Shown: positions 8,188 to 16,211 of the stretch, in pieces
Layout: each line of letters opens with the position of its first letter
How positions within the stretch are numbered: the first letter of the stretch is position 1
Source: Clostridia bacterium
Lineage (GTDB): Bacteria > Bacillota > Clostridia > Oscillospirales > Acutalibacteraceae
Length of the DNA: 64,000 bases
Direction of reading: 5' to 3'
Assembly (NCBI GenBank): GCA_017416285.1
Contig: JAFQCU010000032.1
Coordinates: 1 to 64,000 of the forward strand
The notes under the pieces: generated by a model
What the model was told of the DNA's origin: nothing
Seen by the model: the letters and a program-made list of their open reading frames with translations, nothing else
Databases searched by the model: none
Translations under genes and position numbers: made by a program

Positions 8188-8943
8188 ATGGCTTTTTTAG
8201 AAATTAAAAACATTAAAAAAAGCTTCGGTAAATACGAAGTTTTAAAGGATATCAGTTTTTCCCTTGAAAAAGGTGAGGTTTTATCCATTATCGGTTCTTC
8301 CGGTAGTGGTAAAACGACCCTGCTTCGTTGCATAAACTTTTTGGAATTTTCTGAAGAGGGTACGATTTCGGTTGATGGTGAGACCATTTATGACGGCGGC
8401 AGTCTTCATAAATATACTGATGCTGAAATTCGTGAAAACAGATTACATTTTGGTATGGTATTCCAGTCGTTTAATTTATTCCCGCAGTATACAGTTTTAG
8501 AAAATGTTACTCTTGCTCCCAAGCTTTTAAAGCGTGGCACTACCGAAGAAATTGAAGAAAATGCAAAGCGCCTTATTGAAAAGGTTGGTCTTTCGGAAAA
8601 AATAAATTTTTATCCCTGTCAGTTATCGGGCGGTCAGCAGCAGCGTGTAGCGATTGCAAGGGCACTTGCAATGAATCCGCAAATTTTGTGCTTTGACGAA
8701 CCGACTTCTGCTTTGGACCCCGAGCTTACGGGTGAGGTTTTAAAGGTTATAAAGGGTCTTAAGGGTAAAGACAGCACAATGATTATCGTTACCCATGAAA
8801 TGGATTTTGCTAAAAACGTTTCTGATAAGGTAATCTTTATGGCAGATGGTGTTATTGAAGAAATCGGTACTCCCGAAGAGGTATTTGATAATCCGCAGTC
8901 TGAAAAAACAAAAAATTTCTTACAAAAAACAAATGAAATATGA
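8188..8943 (+). CDS. Amino acid ABC transporter, ATP-binding protein
   Basis: 251 residues with every ABC motif in order: Walker A GSSGSGKT (residues 36-43), Q-loop in VFQSFNLFPQ, signature LSGGQQQR (about 146-153), Walker B ILCFDEP, D-loop SALDPE and the H-loop in VTHEMDFA. The PAAT-type SFNLFPQYTVLENV segment fits polar amino acid importers. AGGAGG lies 9 nt before the ATG. The TGA is followed 9 bp later by the TrpR-like gene. Confidence 0.95.
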   Translation: MAFLEIKNIKKSFGKYEVLKDISFSLEKGEVLSIIGSSGSGKTTLLRCINFLEFSEEGTISVDGETIYDGGSLHKYTDAEIRENRLHFGMVFQSFNLFPQYTVLENVTLAPKLLKRGTTEEIEENAKRLIEKVGLSEKINFYPCQLSGGQQQRVAIARALAMNPQILCFDEPTSALDPELTGEVLKVIKGLKGKDSTMIIVTHEMDFAKNVSDKVIFMADGVIEEIGTPEEVFDNPQSEKTKNFLQKTNEI

Positions 8944-8952
8944 GGTGATTAT

Positions 8953-9228
8953 ATGGCCCCTGAAAAAATAACCGAAAATATGGTTAATGAGCTTTTCGAA
9001 CTTTTGGCATCGGTCGATAATTCAGAGGATATGGAAGTTTTGTTTGCCGACCTTTGTACAAAAAATGAAATTGAACAAATGACACAACGCCTTATGGCTG
9101 CAAAGCTTTTACTTCAGGGTAAGACCTATAATCAGGTTATTGATGCTACTGATATTTCTTCCGCAACACTCAGCCGTGTTTCGAATGCGGTGAAATACGG
9201 TAAAGGCTACAAGCAGTTTATTAAATAA
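8953..9228 (+). CDS. YerC/YecD-type TrpR-like transcriptional regulator
   Basis: 91 residues of the Trp-repressor superfamily (YerC/YecD group). An all-helical N-terminal half ends in CTKNEIEQMTQRLMAAKLLL, followed by the helix-turn-helix KTYNQVIDATDISSATLSRVSNAV, which is the TrpR DNA-binding layout. GAGGTGAT precedes the ATG, 9 bp after the ATPase gene. Close coupling to an amino acid importer suggests that it senses an amino acid and controls this operon, but TrpR-like YerC proteins are poorly characterised, so that is inference. Confidence 0.85.
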   Translation: MAPEKITENMVNELFELLASVDNSEDMEVLFADLCTKNEIEQMTQRLMAAKLLLQGKTYNQVIDATDISSATLSRVSNAVKYGKGYKQFIK

Positions 9229-9283
9229 TATTTAAATCGAGTTTTTGCTCGGTATATAAATGAAATAGGGGGGAGGTTAAAAT

Positions 9284-9646
9284 ATGTATACACGTATAAA
9301 TTGGATTACATGGTGGCTTTTAAACATTGTTACCTGTGGTATTTATGGTATCTATATTTGGTACAAAATGACTAAAGATTTAAACGATATGGCTGAAAAG
9401 GTTGATGAAAAACCTGTTATGGGCTATATTCTTCAACTCTTACTCGGATGTGTTACATGCGGCATTTATTCAATTGTTTGGATGTTCCAGTTCTTCGGAC
9501 TTATGTCACGCCTTAGTGATAAGTATGGCGCAGAAATCACACCTGAAAGTTCATTTGTAAAGGTTATAATTTCTATTATTCCGATTTACAGCTTCTATTG
9601 GATGGCTGATGCTTACAATAAACTTGCCGATAAGGCTGAAGCTTAA
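9284..9646 (+). CDS. DUF4234 family membrane protein
   Basis: 120 residues with hydrophobic segments at about 8-27, 47-72 and 88-104. Two copies of a CGIYGIYIW / CGIYSIVWMFQF motif are typical of DUF4234, small membrane proteins of unknown function common in Firmicutes. The ribosome binding site GGGGGGAGG is very strong. It follows the TrpR-like gene after 55 bp containing a small CGAG/CTCG hairpin and may be co-transcribed with it. A large terminator closes the run. Confidence 0.8.
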   Translation: MYTRINWITWWLLNIVTCGIYGIYIWYKMTKDLNDMAEKVDEKPVMGYILQLLLGCVTCGIYSIVWMFQFFGLMSRLSDKYGAEITPESSFVKVIISIIPIYSFYWMADAYNKLADKAEA

Positions 9647-9651
9647 TTTAC

Positions 9652-9693
9652 AAAAAAAGCGTTAGAAACTTTTAAGTTTCTAACGCTTTTTTT
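9652..9693. terminator. Bidirectional terminator
   Basis: A perfect 20 bp stem around a TT centre: 9652-9671 (seven As, GCGTTAGAAACTT) against 9674-9693, ending in seven Ts. It separates the plus-strand transporter run from the minus-strand pgeF run. Confidence 0.9.
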
Positions 9694-9695
9694 AT

Positions 9696-10517
9696 TTATA
9701 TAAGTTCAATTATAACACCAATTGTGCCACGTTGTCCGTTGGTTGCACGATGAGAGTGAAGCATATCGCTGTTGCAATTTGTGCACAAATCCGAAATATC
9801 CATATTTTCCTCTTTAATGCCGGCATTAAGCAAAATCTGTTTATTGGCTTCTATCATATTAAGCCAATATTTTCCGCCGCCCTTGTCGGTAAATATTTTA
9901 TTTAAATCAAGGTATTTGAGTTTCTGAAAGGCTGCATACACGGGGGTATCAACCTCGTAACAGCATTTAGAAATACAGGGGCCGATGCAGGCGATAATAT
10001 TGCTCGGCTCACAGCCAAATTCCTCTTGCATTTTTAAAACTGTAACCTTGCCGATTTCCTGCACAGTTCCACGCCAGCCCGAATGGGAGGTGGCTATGAC
10101 TTTTTTTACGGTGTCACAGAATATAAGGGGTGTGCAGTCAGCGTATTGTGTAACTAGTGCAACACCCGACTGGTTTGTGATAAGCCCGTCAATATCCTCA
10201 AAGGAGGGTTTGGTATATCCTGTGCCGCAATGACCTTTATCTACAACCATAACGTTATTTGTGTGGGTTTGCTTACTTAAAACCAAGTGGCTTGTATCAA
10301 TTCCTACACAGTCGCACAAAAGCTCGTAATTTTTAATGACGTTTTCTTTTTTGTCATTATTAAAGCTCATATTCATTGGTCCGTAAGGGTAAGGGCTTAC
10401 ACCGCCGATTTTGGTCGAAAAAATATGGCGCACAAGACCTGTTTTTTCAAGCTTTGGAAAGGTGATATAGGTTACACCGTTTTTGTTATTTATATTCAAA
10501 GTGTTTGATTTCATCAT
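9696..10517 (-). CDS. pgeF: PgeF/YfiH (LACC1-like) purine nucleoside/peptidoglycan editing enzyme
   Basis: 273 residues of the Cu-oxidase_4 family. Signature segments include QYADCTPLIFCD (metal-binding Cys), TSHSGWRGT (ligand His) and IGPCISKCCYEVD. E. coli YfiH removes misincorporated residues from peptidoglycan precursors, and homologues act on adenosine and inosine; the true substrate here is not known. The start overlaps the 3' end of the upstream PHP phosphatase gene by 32 bp, with AAAGGA before two consecutive ATGs. The overlap implies translational coupling. Confidence 0.88.
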   Translation of the reverse strand: MMKSNTLNINNKNGVTYITFPKLEKTGLVRHIFSTKIGGVSPYPYGPMNMSFNNDKKENVIKNYELLCDCVGIDTSHLVLSKQTHTNNVMVVDKGHCGTGYTKPSFEDIDGLITNQSGVALVTQYADCTPLIFCDTVKKVIATSHSGWRGTVQEIGKVTVLKMQEEFGCEPSNIIACIGPCISKCCYEVDTPVYAAFQKLKYLDLNKIFTDKGGGKYWLNMIEANKQILLNAGIKEENMDISDLCTNCNSDMLHSHRATNGQRGTIGVIIELI

Positions 10518-11226
10518 TTTGTTCCTTTGCGGTAATTTCGCTCAGAAGGGCTTCAAGATTTGTAAGTATGCGTTGCTTTTCATCTTTAGAAAAACGAATT
10601 TCAATTTCGTTAAGGGCGTTTGCAAGTAATGGCGGGCGCTCAAGCGAGTGTGTGTCGGTTGCGACAAAGGTAATAACACCCAATTTAAAGAGCTTATTTA
10701 AAATGCGGTTATAGTGCTTATCAAAAAAAGACCCTGCATTTACTTGACATAAAATATTATTTTGTTTTACAAATTTTAAGAAATCCTTGAATCCAATGGA
10801 TTTATGATATCTTTCAATGTGTGGGATAATCGGCACTAACCCTAATTCATTCTTTAAGTACAAAATTTCTGACATAAGGGTTTTATTAATCAAAAAGGGA
10901 CTAGGCTCAAGCAAAATATATTTGCTGTTTGCAATGGTAAATTCGTTGATTAAATCACTTTGGGAAATACCTGTAAAATAGAAAAGCTCGCATCCGATTA
11001 CGATTTCCGGAGTGGTTATTTTTTTCTTATTTAAAAGTAATTGTGCGTCGGCAACCCTGCTTTTAAAATCCTCAAGGGTGTCATTGTTGGGATAAAAATG
11101 CGGTGTTGCTATAACGTGCGTAATACCTTGTGAGCGCATCATTTCTAAAAGCATAATCGAATCTTCGATATCCTTGGCGCCGTCATCAACAGCGGGTAAA
11201 ATGTGCGAATGAATATCTAAAAGCAT
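10486..11226 (-). CDS. CpsB/YwqE-type tyrosine-protein phosphatase (PHP fold)
   Basis: 246 residues. The PHP metal site opens the protein (DIHSHILPAVDDGA, with His6 and His8), followed by ATPHFYPN, a GCELFYF strand, PIIPHIERY and TDTHS, the ligands expected for a trinuclear metal phosphatase. CpsB/CapC enzymes remove phosphate from the tyrosine cluster of the partner BY-kinase, which is encoded just upstream here. A perfect AAGGAGGTGAAC ribosome binding site precedes the ATG. A terminator hairpin lies between this gene and the kinase, so the two may be expressed at different levels. Confidence 0.9.
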   Translation of the reverse strand: MLLDIHSHILPAVDDGAKDIEDSIMLLEMMRSQGITHVIATPHFYPNNDTLEDFKSRVADAQLLLNKKKITTPEIVIGCELFYFTGISQSDLINEFTIANSKYILLEPSPFLINKTLMSEILYLKNELGLVPIIPHIERYHKSIGFKDFLKFVKQNNILCQVNAGSFFDKHYNRILNKLFKLGVITFVATDTHSLERPPLLANALNEIEIRFSKDEKQRILTNLEALLSEITAKEQNDEIKHFEYK

Positions 11227-11251
11227 AAGTTCACCTCCTTAAAAGTGTATC

Positions 11252-11283
11252 AAAAAACGGGAGAAAAATTCTCCCGCTTTTTT
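11252..11283 (-). terminator. Terminator/attenuator between the kinase and phosphatase genes
   Basis: CGGGAGAA (11258-11265) pairs with TTCTCCCG (11269-11276), with A/T runs on each side, so the minus-strand transcript ends in a T tract just after the kinase stop. It lies inside an apparent operon. Confidence 0.7.
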
Positions 11284-12004
11284 AATAATAGGTTTTGCCG
11301 TATCTGTAATAGCTGTATTTGCTTTTGTAATAGCCTTTGGGACGTGGGTCGGCGCCGTTGATAATAACACCGTCAACCTTAAGTTCAAGAACGCCTAAAG
11401 ACTTAAGAGCTTTTCTAAAGGCTTCGTGTGTGGTTGAAGCAGCACGTACAACCAAAATAATTGCGTCAACCTTTTGAGCAATTACCAAAGCATCTGAAAC
11501 GGGGTTGATGGGAGGGGTATCAATTATGATATAATCGTACTTTTCCTTTAATTTTTCCAAAAGCTCATCAAATTTTTCTGAGTTTAAAAGTTCTGACGGC
11601 TTGCTGGTATTAGTGCCACAGGTTATAACATCGAGATTGTTATTGTGGCTGTGAATTGCATCCGCAAGGTTTGAATCATCAACAATAAGATTTAAAATAC
11701 CCAAGTCGTTTTCAATCTTCAGCTTTTTATGAAGGGAAGGACGGTGAGCATCAGCATCGATGATCAAAACTTTCTTTTCAAGCTGCGAAACAGTAATGGC
11801 AACATTAAGTGCAGTTGTGGATTTGCCTTCCGAAGCATTAGGGCTCGAAATCGCTAAAACCTTTGCATCCTTTTTTGTCATAAGGGCAATGGTATTAGTA
11901 CGAATATTCTTATAAGCTTCAACTATCGAGAAGGTTACCTTTTTACGAATATCATTGATAAGAAGGTTTTCGTTTGGGTTCTTGGTTGTGGTAGTATTAG
12001 CCAT
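11282..12004 (-). CDS. CpsD/CapB-type bacterial tyrosine kinase (BY-kinase)
   Basis: 240 residues from the ATG at 12004, chosen because a GGGGG site precedes it and it overlaps the upstream gene by only 8 bp. Walker A is SEGKST (about residues 58-63), Walker A' is the VLIIDADAHRP strand, and Walker B is YIIIDTPP. The C-terminus carries the tyrosine cluster (YYKSKYSYYRYGKTYY) that is autophosphorylated in trans. BY-kinases control capsule or exopolysaccharide chain length and need the membrane activator encoded upstream. A longer frame to 12082 exists but would overlap the activator by 86 bp. Confidence 0.92.
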   Translation of the reverse strand: MANTTTTKNPNENLLINDIRKKVTFSIVEAYKNIRTNTIALMTKKDAKVLAISSPNASEGKSTTALNVAITVSQLEKKVLIIDADAHRPSLHKKLKIENDLGILNLIVDDSNLADAIHSHNNNLDVITCGTNTSKPSELLNSEKFDELLEKLKEKYDYIIIDTPPINPVSDALVIAQKVDAIILVVRAASTTHEAFRKALKSLGVLELKVDGVIINGADPRPKGYYKSKYSYYRYGKTYY

Positions 12005-12791
12005 TATTCTTACCCCCTGAGTTCTTTTTAGAATGGGGCTTTGAATTGTTGTGCGAAATTGAGAAGTCGGGTATATTGCCAATCACAGGAATGTTATATC
12101 GGGTTGAAAAATCCTCATCTGACTGTATGGTTGAATTGAAAATTGTAATTAAAAACGCAATAGTATAAGCAATTGCCATACCTAAAATTGCGGCAAGAAA
12201 AGAGGTGCGCAAGGTTCTAGGAGCGGTTTTCACTGCAGAGTCACATACAGGCTCAGCGTCAATACGTGAACCCTTAATTTTACTTTCGATATAGGTGGGC
12301 GCAAAGCGTAAAAAATGGTTTGTAATATCGATGGCTTCTTTTACGGAACCAAGCTCAAAATAAACTGTCACGATAAGCGAACGGGTATCACTTTCGCCAA
12401 CTGTTGCAGCAGATTTTAATACTTTGTAATTATAATTGTAATTGCTGTTCTCACTGAGATATTCTGCAAATTCCTTGTAAATAGGAACGCCGGATAAGAT
12501 GCTTCTAATGGTTGGCAGAAGGTTAATAGAAGCAGCGACATCAGTATTGGCAACTGCTGAATCACCGCTTTCGGTAGTTGTATCGGGGTTTTCACTCTCG
12601 GGGTTTTCCCCTTCGTTAGTATTAATACCACCATTGGTTACTAAAATATCACCCTGTGCTTGGAAGCGTTCATCTGTGAATTTTTCACAGTATATGTAAG
12701 CACCTGAAGCACATATAACGGCTGAAATAATGATTATGATAATGTTCTTAATGAGAATATTAAGTAATTCTCTCACGGTAATGTTATTCAC
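11997..12791 (-). CDS. Wzz/CapA-type polysaccharide co-polymerase, BY-kinase activator
   Basis: 264 residues. Membrane spans near both ends (about 12-31 and 195-216) flank an extracellular region, the YveK/CapA layout. The short cytoplasmic tail after the second span ends in NIPVIGNIPDF, the segment that normally docks on the kinase. An insert rich in Asn, Glu, Ser and Thr at about 50-78 looks disordered. First gene of the activator-kinase-phosphatase-pgeF run, with its own promoter. No glycosyltransferases lie nearby, so the polysaccharide genes that it regulates must be elsewhere. Confidence 0.85.
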   Translation of the reverse strand: MNNITVRELLNILIKNIIIIIISAVICASGAYIYCEKFTDERFQAQGDILVTNGGINTNEGENPESENPDTTTESGDSAVANTDVAASINLLPTIRSILSGVPIYKEFAEYLSENSNYNYNYKVLKSAATVGESDTRSLIVTVYFELGSVKEAIDITNHFLRFAPTYIESKIKGSRIDAEPVCDSAVKTAPRTLRTSFLAAILGMAIAYTIAFLITIFNSTIQSDEDFSTRYNIPVIGNIPDFSISHNNSKPHSKKNSGGKNNG

Positions 12792-12849
12792 AACACACGT
12801 CCTTTAAAAGTTTATTTGCTGAACCGAAGGTTCGGACCATACACAAATC

Positions 12850-12878
12850 ATTATATAGTATAATAAACTAAAATGCAA
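12850..12878 (-). promoter_or_regulatory. Promoter of the exopolysaccharide control module
   Basis: Minus strand TTGCAT (complement of 12873-12878), 17 nt, TATAAT (complement of 12850-12855). The leader contains a small CCGAA/TTCGG hairpin around 12824-12835. Confidence 0.65.
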
Positions 12879-12880
12879 TA

Positions 12881-13663
12881 TCAAAAATGTGGATATTCAG
12901 AAAATTTTTTAAAGGATTCGAAAATTTCGTCATATTCCTTATAAGCGTTTTTGTAGACCTCGATAATATAAGCACCGCTATATCCTTTTTGATGCATTAA
13001 ATTGAAAAAAGCGTTAAAGTCAAAACCGCCTTTAAAGGGTAACAAGCAATCACTTGAAATGCTGTGATCACTTATATGACAGTGCATTATGTGTGAAGCA
13101 AACTCTTCCGCCAATTCAAACGGATTATATCCCGAACGGATAGCCTGCTTAATATCAAAGCAGAATTTTGCATCATCGCCCAAAATATCACACATTGAAC
13201 GCAAAAATTCACGGTCACGAGCACGGAAGTTCGCTACATTCTCCTGTAAAACGTATACTCCGTTTTTGGTGGTTCTTTGATTAAGAAGCATATAACGCTC
13301 ACAATATTCCTTATCAGTTGTTAGCCCATTGTTTTTGCCACCGTGCATAATGATGTATTTTGCACCAAGCTCTGCCGCTATTTCCGAGTATCGTTCGAAT
13401 TTGTCGAGTCCCTCATAAAAACGGCGCTCATATTCTGAAAATAGCAGAAATGATTCGGCCAGTGAACAGGTTGGGTGTATAGAGGTTATATTAATACCGT
13501 ATTCATCCTTAATATCACAAAGCATATCAATAAAAGCGGGCTTAAGCTCACTTTCACAGTTAAAAAATATTTCACTGTTTTTAACACCTGCTTCACCGAT
13601 TGCTTTCAATGCGAGTTCAGTCTCTAATGGATAAAGGGAAGCGGTTGAAACACCGATTTTCAA
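12881..13663 (-). CDS. Sugar phosphate isomerase/epimerase (TIM barrel, AP-endonuclease-2 family)
   Basis: 260 residues. The N-terminus GVSTASLYPLETELALKAIGEAGV and the strands YIIMHGG, FCFDIKQA, HCHISDHS and YIIEVYK follow the xylose-isomerase-like TIM barrel, with His, Asp and Glu metal ligands in the expected places. The substrate is unknown. The start overlaps the stop of rqcH by 4 bp, so the two are translationally coupled. Why an isomerase follows rqcH is not clear from the sequence. Confidence 0.78.
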   Translation of the reverse strand: MKIGVSTASLYPLETELALKAIGEAGVKNSEIFFNCESELKPAFIDMLCDIKDEYGINITSIHPTCSLAESFLLFSEYERRFYEGLDKFERYSEIAAELGAKYIIMHGGKNNGLTTDKEYCERYMLLNQRTTKNGVYVLQENVANFRARDREFLRSMCDILGDDAKFCFDIKQAIRSGYNPFELAEEFASHIMHCHISDHSISSDCLLPFKGGFDFNAFFNLMHQKGYSGAYIIEVYKNAYKEYDEIFESFKKFSEYPHF

Positions 13664-15312
13664 GATAATTTCTCTCCCTTCGGGGTGACGTAAACGGTTT
13701 TATTAGTGGTGTAAATAACCATTCCGGGTTTTGCACCGTTTGGTTTTTTAACAAATTTGACCGGAGTGTAATCGACCGGTATCTGTGTGGAATTTTGTGC
13801 TTTTGAATTAAGGGCGGCAAGTGTTGCCGCTTGCAAAATGGTTTCATCGCTTACATCTTGCCCGTTGCAAAAAACAATAACGTGACTGCCTGGAATATTT
13901 TTGGTGTGGAACCATAAATCATTTTTATTTGCTAAAACAGTAGTAAGATAATCGTTTTGTCGGTTATTTTTGCCAACTAAAATTTTATATCCCTCGTTAG
14001 AGGTGAATTCCTTGAATTCATTTTTTGGTTTTTGCTTTTTCCTGTTTTGGGGTTGGCGTATATATCCCGCATCTGAAAGCTCTTCTCGAATTTCGGCAAT
14101 ATCAGAAAGGTCACGACAACGAGTTATGCTTTCAAGAACCGAATCGAAATATACAAGCTCATCTTTATCAGATTTTGTAAGTGCTAAAAGGGTTTCTTCT
14201 GCGGTATAAGTTTTTTTATAGTCTTTAAAATATTTGTTTGCGTTAGCTGTGGGGGAAATAGCGGGATTAAGCGGAATTCTAATATTTTTAAGCTCGGAGT
14301 CGTAATAATTTGGCACCTCGGCAAAGCTTGAACCGTTTGGAATAAGGTGCAAATTTGCCTTTATAAGCTCACCATAAATACGCAAATTCTCACGGTTTTC
14401 GCATTTTTTTAAATCCTGAAGGCGTAATGCAAGCTTGCGTTCTGTTCGAGCTTTAAGATTAGTGACAAGCTTAATGATATCACGTGCATTTTGGTTTATT
14501 CGGCTTGCAATATCACGTGCGGTATAAAACTCGTCTAAAAGATCGCTAAAGCTTTCAAAAGCTTTATTTTCATAACCGCTTCCGTATTGTGTAATTTCAG
14601 TAAAGCTGTAATCCAGCGGTGTGCCATCAGGCTTAAGAATAAGTGTGGGCACGCCGGTCTTGTCTTGCAAAATGTTTATAATCTGTTTTAGATTGTTTTT
14701 TGCTTCAATTTCACGGCAGATAAGTGGCGAAAAGCCGTCGATTGTCTGAAGCAGGGTGTGGGTTTCAAGCTGTTTTTCAATAATTTTTAAATCACAGCAT
14801 AACGGATTAAGCTTATTTTGCCGTGGTGGTAGCGCATAGGTAGCACCCGGCAGCAACAGACGTGTCGAGTTTTCGATATCACTGTGGCGAAGACAGTCGA
14901 TAATTTTACCGTTTTCAGCGGTTAAAATGATATTGGCACTACCTGATAAAAGCTCGCAGATTAGGTTTAGTTCTTCAATGTCACCCATTTCATTCATACT
15001 TGAAAATGAGAAAATAATAACTCTTTCAAGGTCGGGCTGACTAATGCGCATAAGCCGTCCGTTTAAAAGGTGCTTGCGCATAAGCATACAAAACATAGGC
15101 GGCTTTTCGGGGTTTTCAAATTTATTTTCGGTAAACTGAACCCTCGCACCGCCTGATTTTATATTAATTAAAAGTCGTTTAACAAAGCCTTTTTTGCGCA
15201 ACAAAAACACCAGTTCCTCTTTTGAGGGCTGGTAAATTTTATCAATATGACAGTCAAGCGCTTCCATAAGCTCGTTTGACATACAGTATAAAAAGGCACC
15301 GTCAAATGGCAT
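13660..15312 (-). CDS. rqcH: RqcH/NFACT-family ribosome quality control factor
   Basis: 550 residues. The NFACT-N domain begins MPFDGAFLYCMSNEL, a coiled-coil middle lies around 290-400, and the C-terminal NFACT-R (DUF814) domain carries NDLWFHTKNIPGSHVIV. RqcH binds stalled 50S-peptidyl-tRNA complexes and adds C-terminal alanine tails that mark the peptide for proteolysis; older annotations call it fibronectin-binding protein. It lies in an operon with trmK, yhaM and an amidase. The start is 4 bp downstream of the trmK stop. Confidence 0.93.
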   Translation of the reverse strand: MPFDGAFLYCMSNELMEALDCHIDKIYQPSKEELVFLLRKKGFVKRLLINIKSGGARVQFTENKFENPEKPPMFCMLMRKHLLNGRLMRISQPDLERVIIFSFSSMNEMGDIEELNLICELLSGSANIILTAENGKIIDCLRHSDIENSTRLLLPGATYALPPRQNKLNPLCCDLKIIEKQLETHTLLQTIDGFSPLICREIEAKNNLKQIINILQDKTGVPTLILKPDGTPLDYSFTEITQYGSGYENKAFESFSDLLDEFYTARDIASRINQNARDIIKLVTNLKARTERKLALRLQDLKKCENRENLRIYGELIKANLHLIPNGSSFAEVPNYYDSELKNIRIPLNPAISPTANANKYFKDYKKTYTAEETLLALTKSDKDELVYFDSVLESITRCRDLSDIAEIREELSDAGYIRQPQNRKKQKPKNEFKEFTSNEGYKILVGKNNRQNDYLTTVLANKNDLWFHTKNIPGSHVIVFCNGQDVSDETILQAATLAALNSKAQNSTQIPVDYTPVKFVKKPNGAKPGMVIYTTNKTVYVTPKGEKLS

Positions 15313-15316
15313 AAAA

Positions 15317-15994
15317 TTACTCCGTTAAAATTTTTGTAATATAATCATTTGCTGATTTAAATTCTAAAAATTCGGCATGCTTTTCGGGGATACTTTCAAG
15401 AGCTTTTGCAGCATCACAAAGCCGTTTTTGCTGTTTTTTTATGTACTTAACCCCATTCTCGGTATCGGGTTTTACTTTGCCGATGTAATAAAAACCGTTG
15501 TCTACGCTTGCGGTTTGGTTTGTATATTTTACAAGCATAATCGAATAAAGCTTATTGTTTTCGTAAACGACAGTTTCGCTTTTTATGTCAAAACCGTTTT
15601 TACATAAAAATTCACGCAATACTTCGGCAGAGGTTGTGGGCTGTAAGATAAAGGTTAATTCATTGATTTTGGCCCATTGGCAACGCTCAATAATGCCGGC
15701 AATAACGTTACCGCCCATACCGGCAATGATTATGGTATCAACCTCGGATTTATCAATTCCAGAAAGACCGTCGCATAGCCGCAAATCAATATTATTTGCG
15801 TTAAGCTTTTTAATGTTAGCTTTTGCACGCTCGAGCGGTAGCTCGTTAAGGTCGGCCGCAATCACTGATTTTGCAATATTTTGCAGTCGCAGATAAATTG
15901 CAAGGTAACCGTGATCGCACCCAATGTCACACACCCTTGTGCCGTTTGGCACAAGGGTGGCAATGGTTGTTAATCTTTGACTTAAGGGTCTCAT
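15317..15994 (-). CDS. trmK: tRNA (adenine(22)-N1)-methyltransferase
   Basis: 225 residues. LSQRLTTIATLVPNGTRVCDIGCDHGYLAIYL contains SAM motif I (DIGCDHG), and IIAGMGGNVI is the TrmK-specific loop, with NELTFILQPTTSAEVLREFL after it. TrmK methylates A22 in the D-arm region of some tRNAs in Gram-positive bacteria. The start shares one base with the stop of the DUF1858 gene. The 4 bp gap to rqcH places it inside the RNA/translation quality-control operon. Confidence 0.93.
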   Translation of the reverse strand: MRPLSQRLTTIATLVPNGTRVCDIGCDHGYLAIYLRLQNIAKSVIAADLNELPLERAKANIKKLNANNIDLRLCDGLSGIDKSEVDTIIIAGMGGNVIAGIIERCQWAKINELTFILQPTTSAEVLREFLCKNGFDIKSETVVYENNKLYSIMLVKYTNQTASVDNGFYYIGKVKPDTENGVKYIKKQQKRLCDAAKALESIPEKHAEFLEFKSANDYITKILTE

Positions 15995-16194
15995 TATTTG
16001 TCTGCAAAGTAAGCGTTCAATTTTGCGAGTAAAGCATCACAGTCAGCACCGTGAACCTGACAAGCCTGTTCAATGGTTTCGCCACGTGAAGCAGGGCAGC
16101 CAAGACAATGCATGCCGATTTCAAAGAAATACTGTGCACAGCCTGTATCAATGTCTAAAACTTCGCCAATAATCATATCTTTTGTAATTTTCAT
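15994..16194 (-). CDS. DUF1858 small redox-type protein
   Basis: 66 residues from ATG 16194, preceded by GAAAGGTG; a GTG three codons upstream would place the start inside that ribosome binding site. The DUF1858 pattern is clear: an N-terminal MKITKDMIIGEVL helix, Cys19, and the HCLGCPAS motif with Cys30 and Cys33. Related domains occur next to hybrid-cluster and other redox proteins and are thought to carry a redox-active cysteine pair. No partner is obvious here. It overlaps trmK by one base. Confidence 0.85.
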   Translation of the reverse strand: MKITKDMIIGEVLDIDTGCAQYFFEIGMHCLGCPASRGETIEQACQVHGADCDALLAKLNAYFADK

Positions 16195-16211
16195 TTTTAT
16201 CACCTTTCAAA

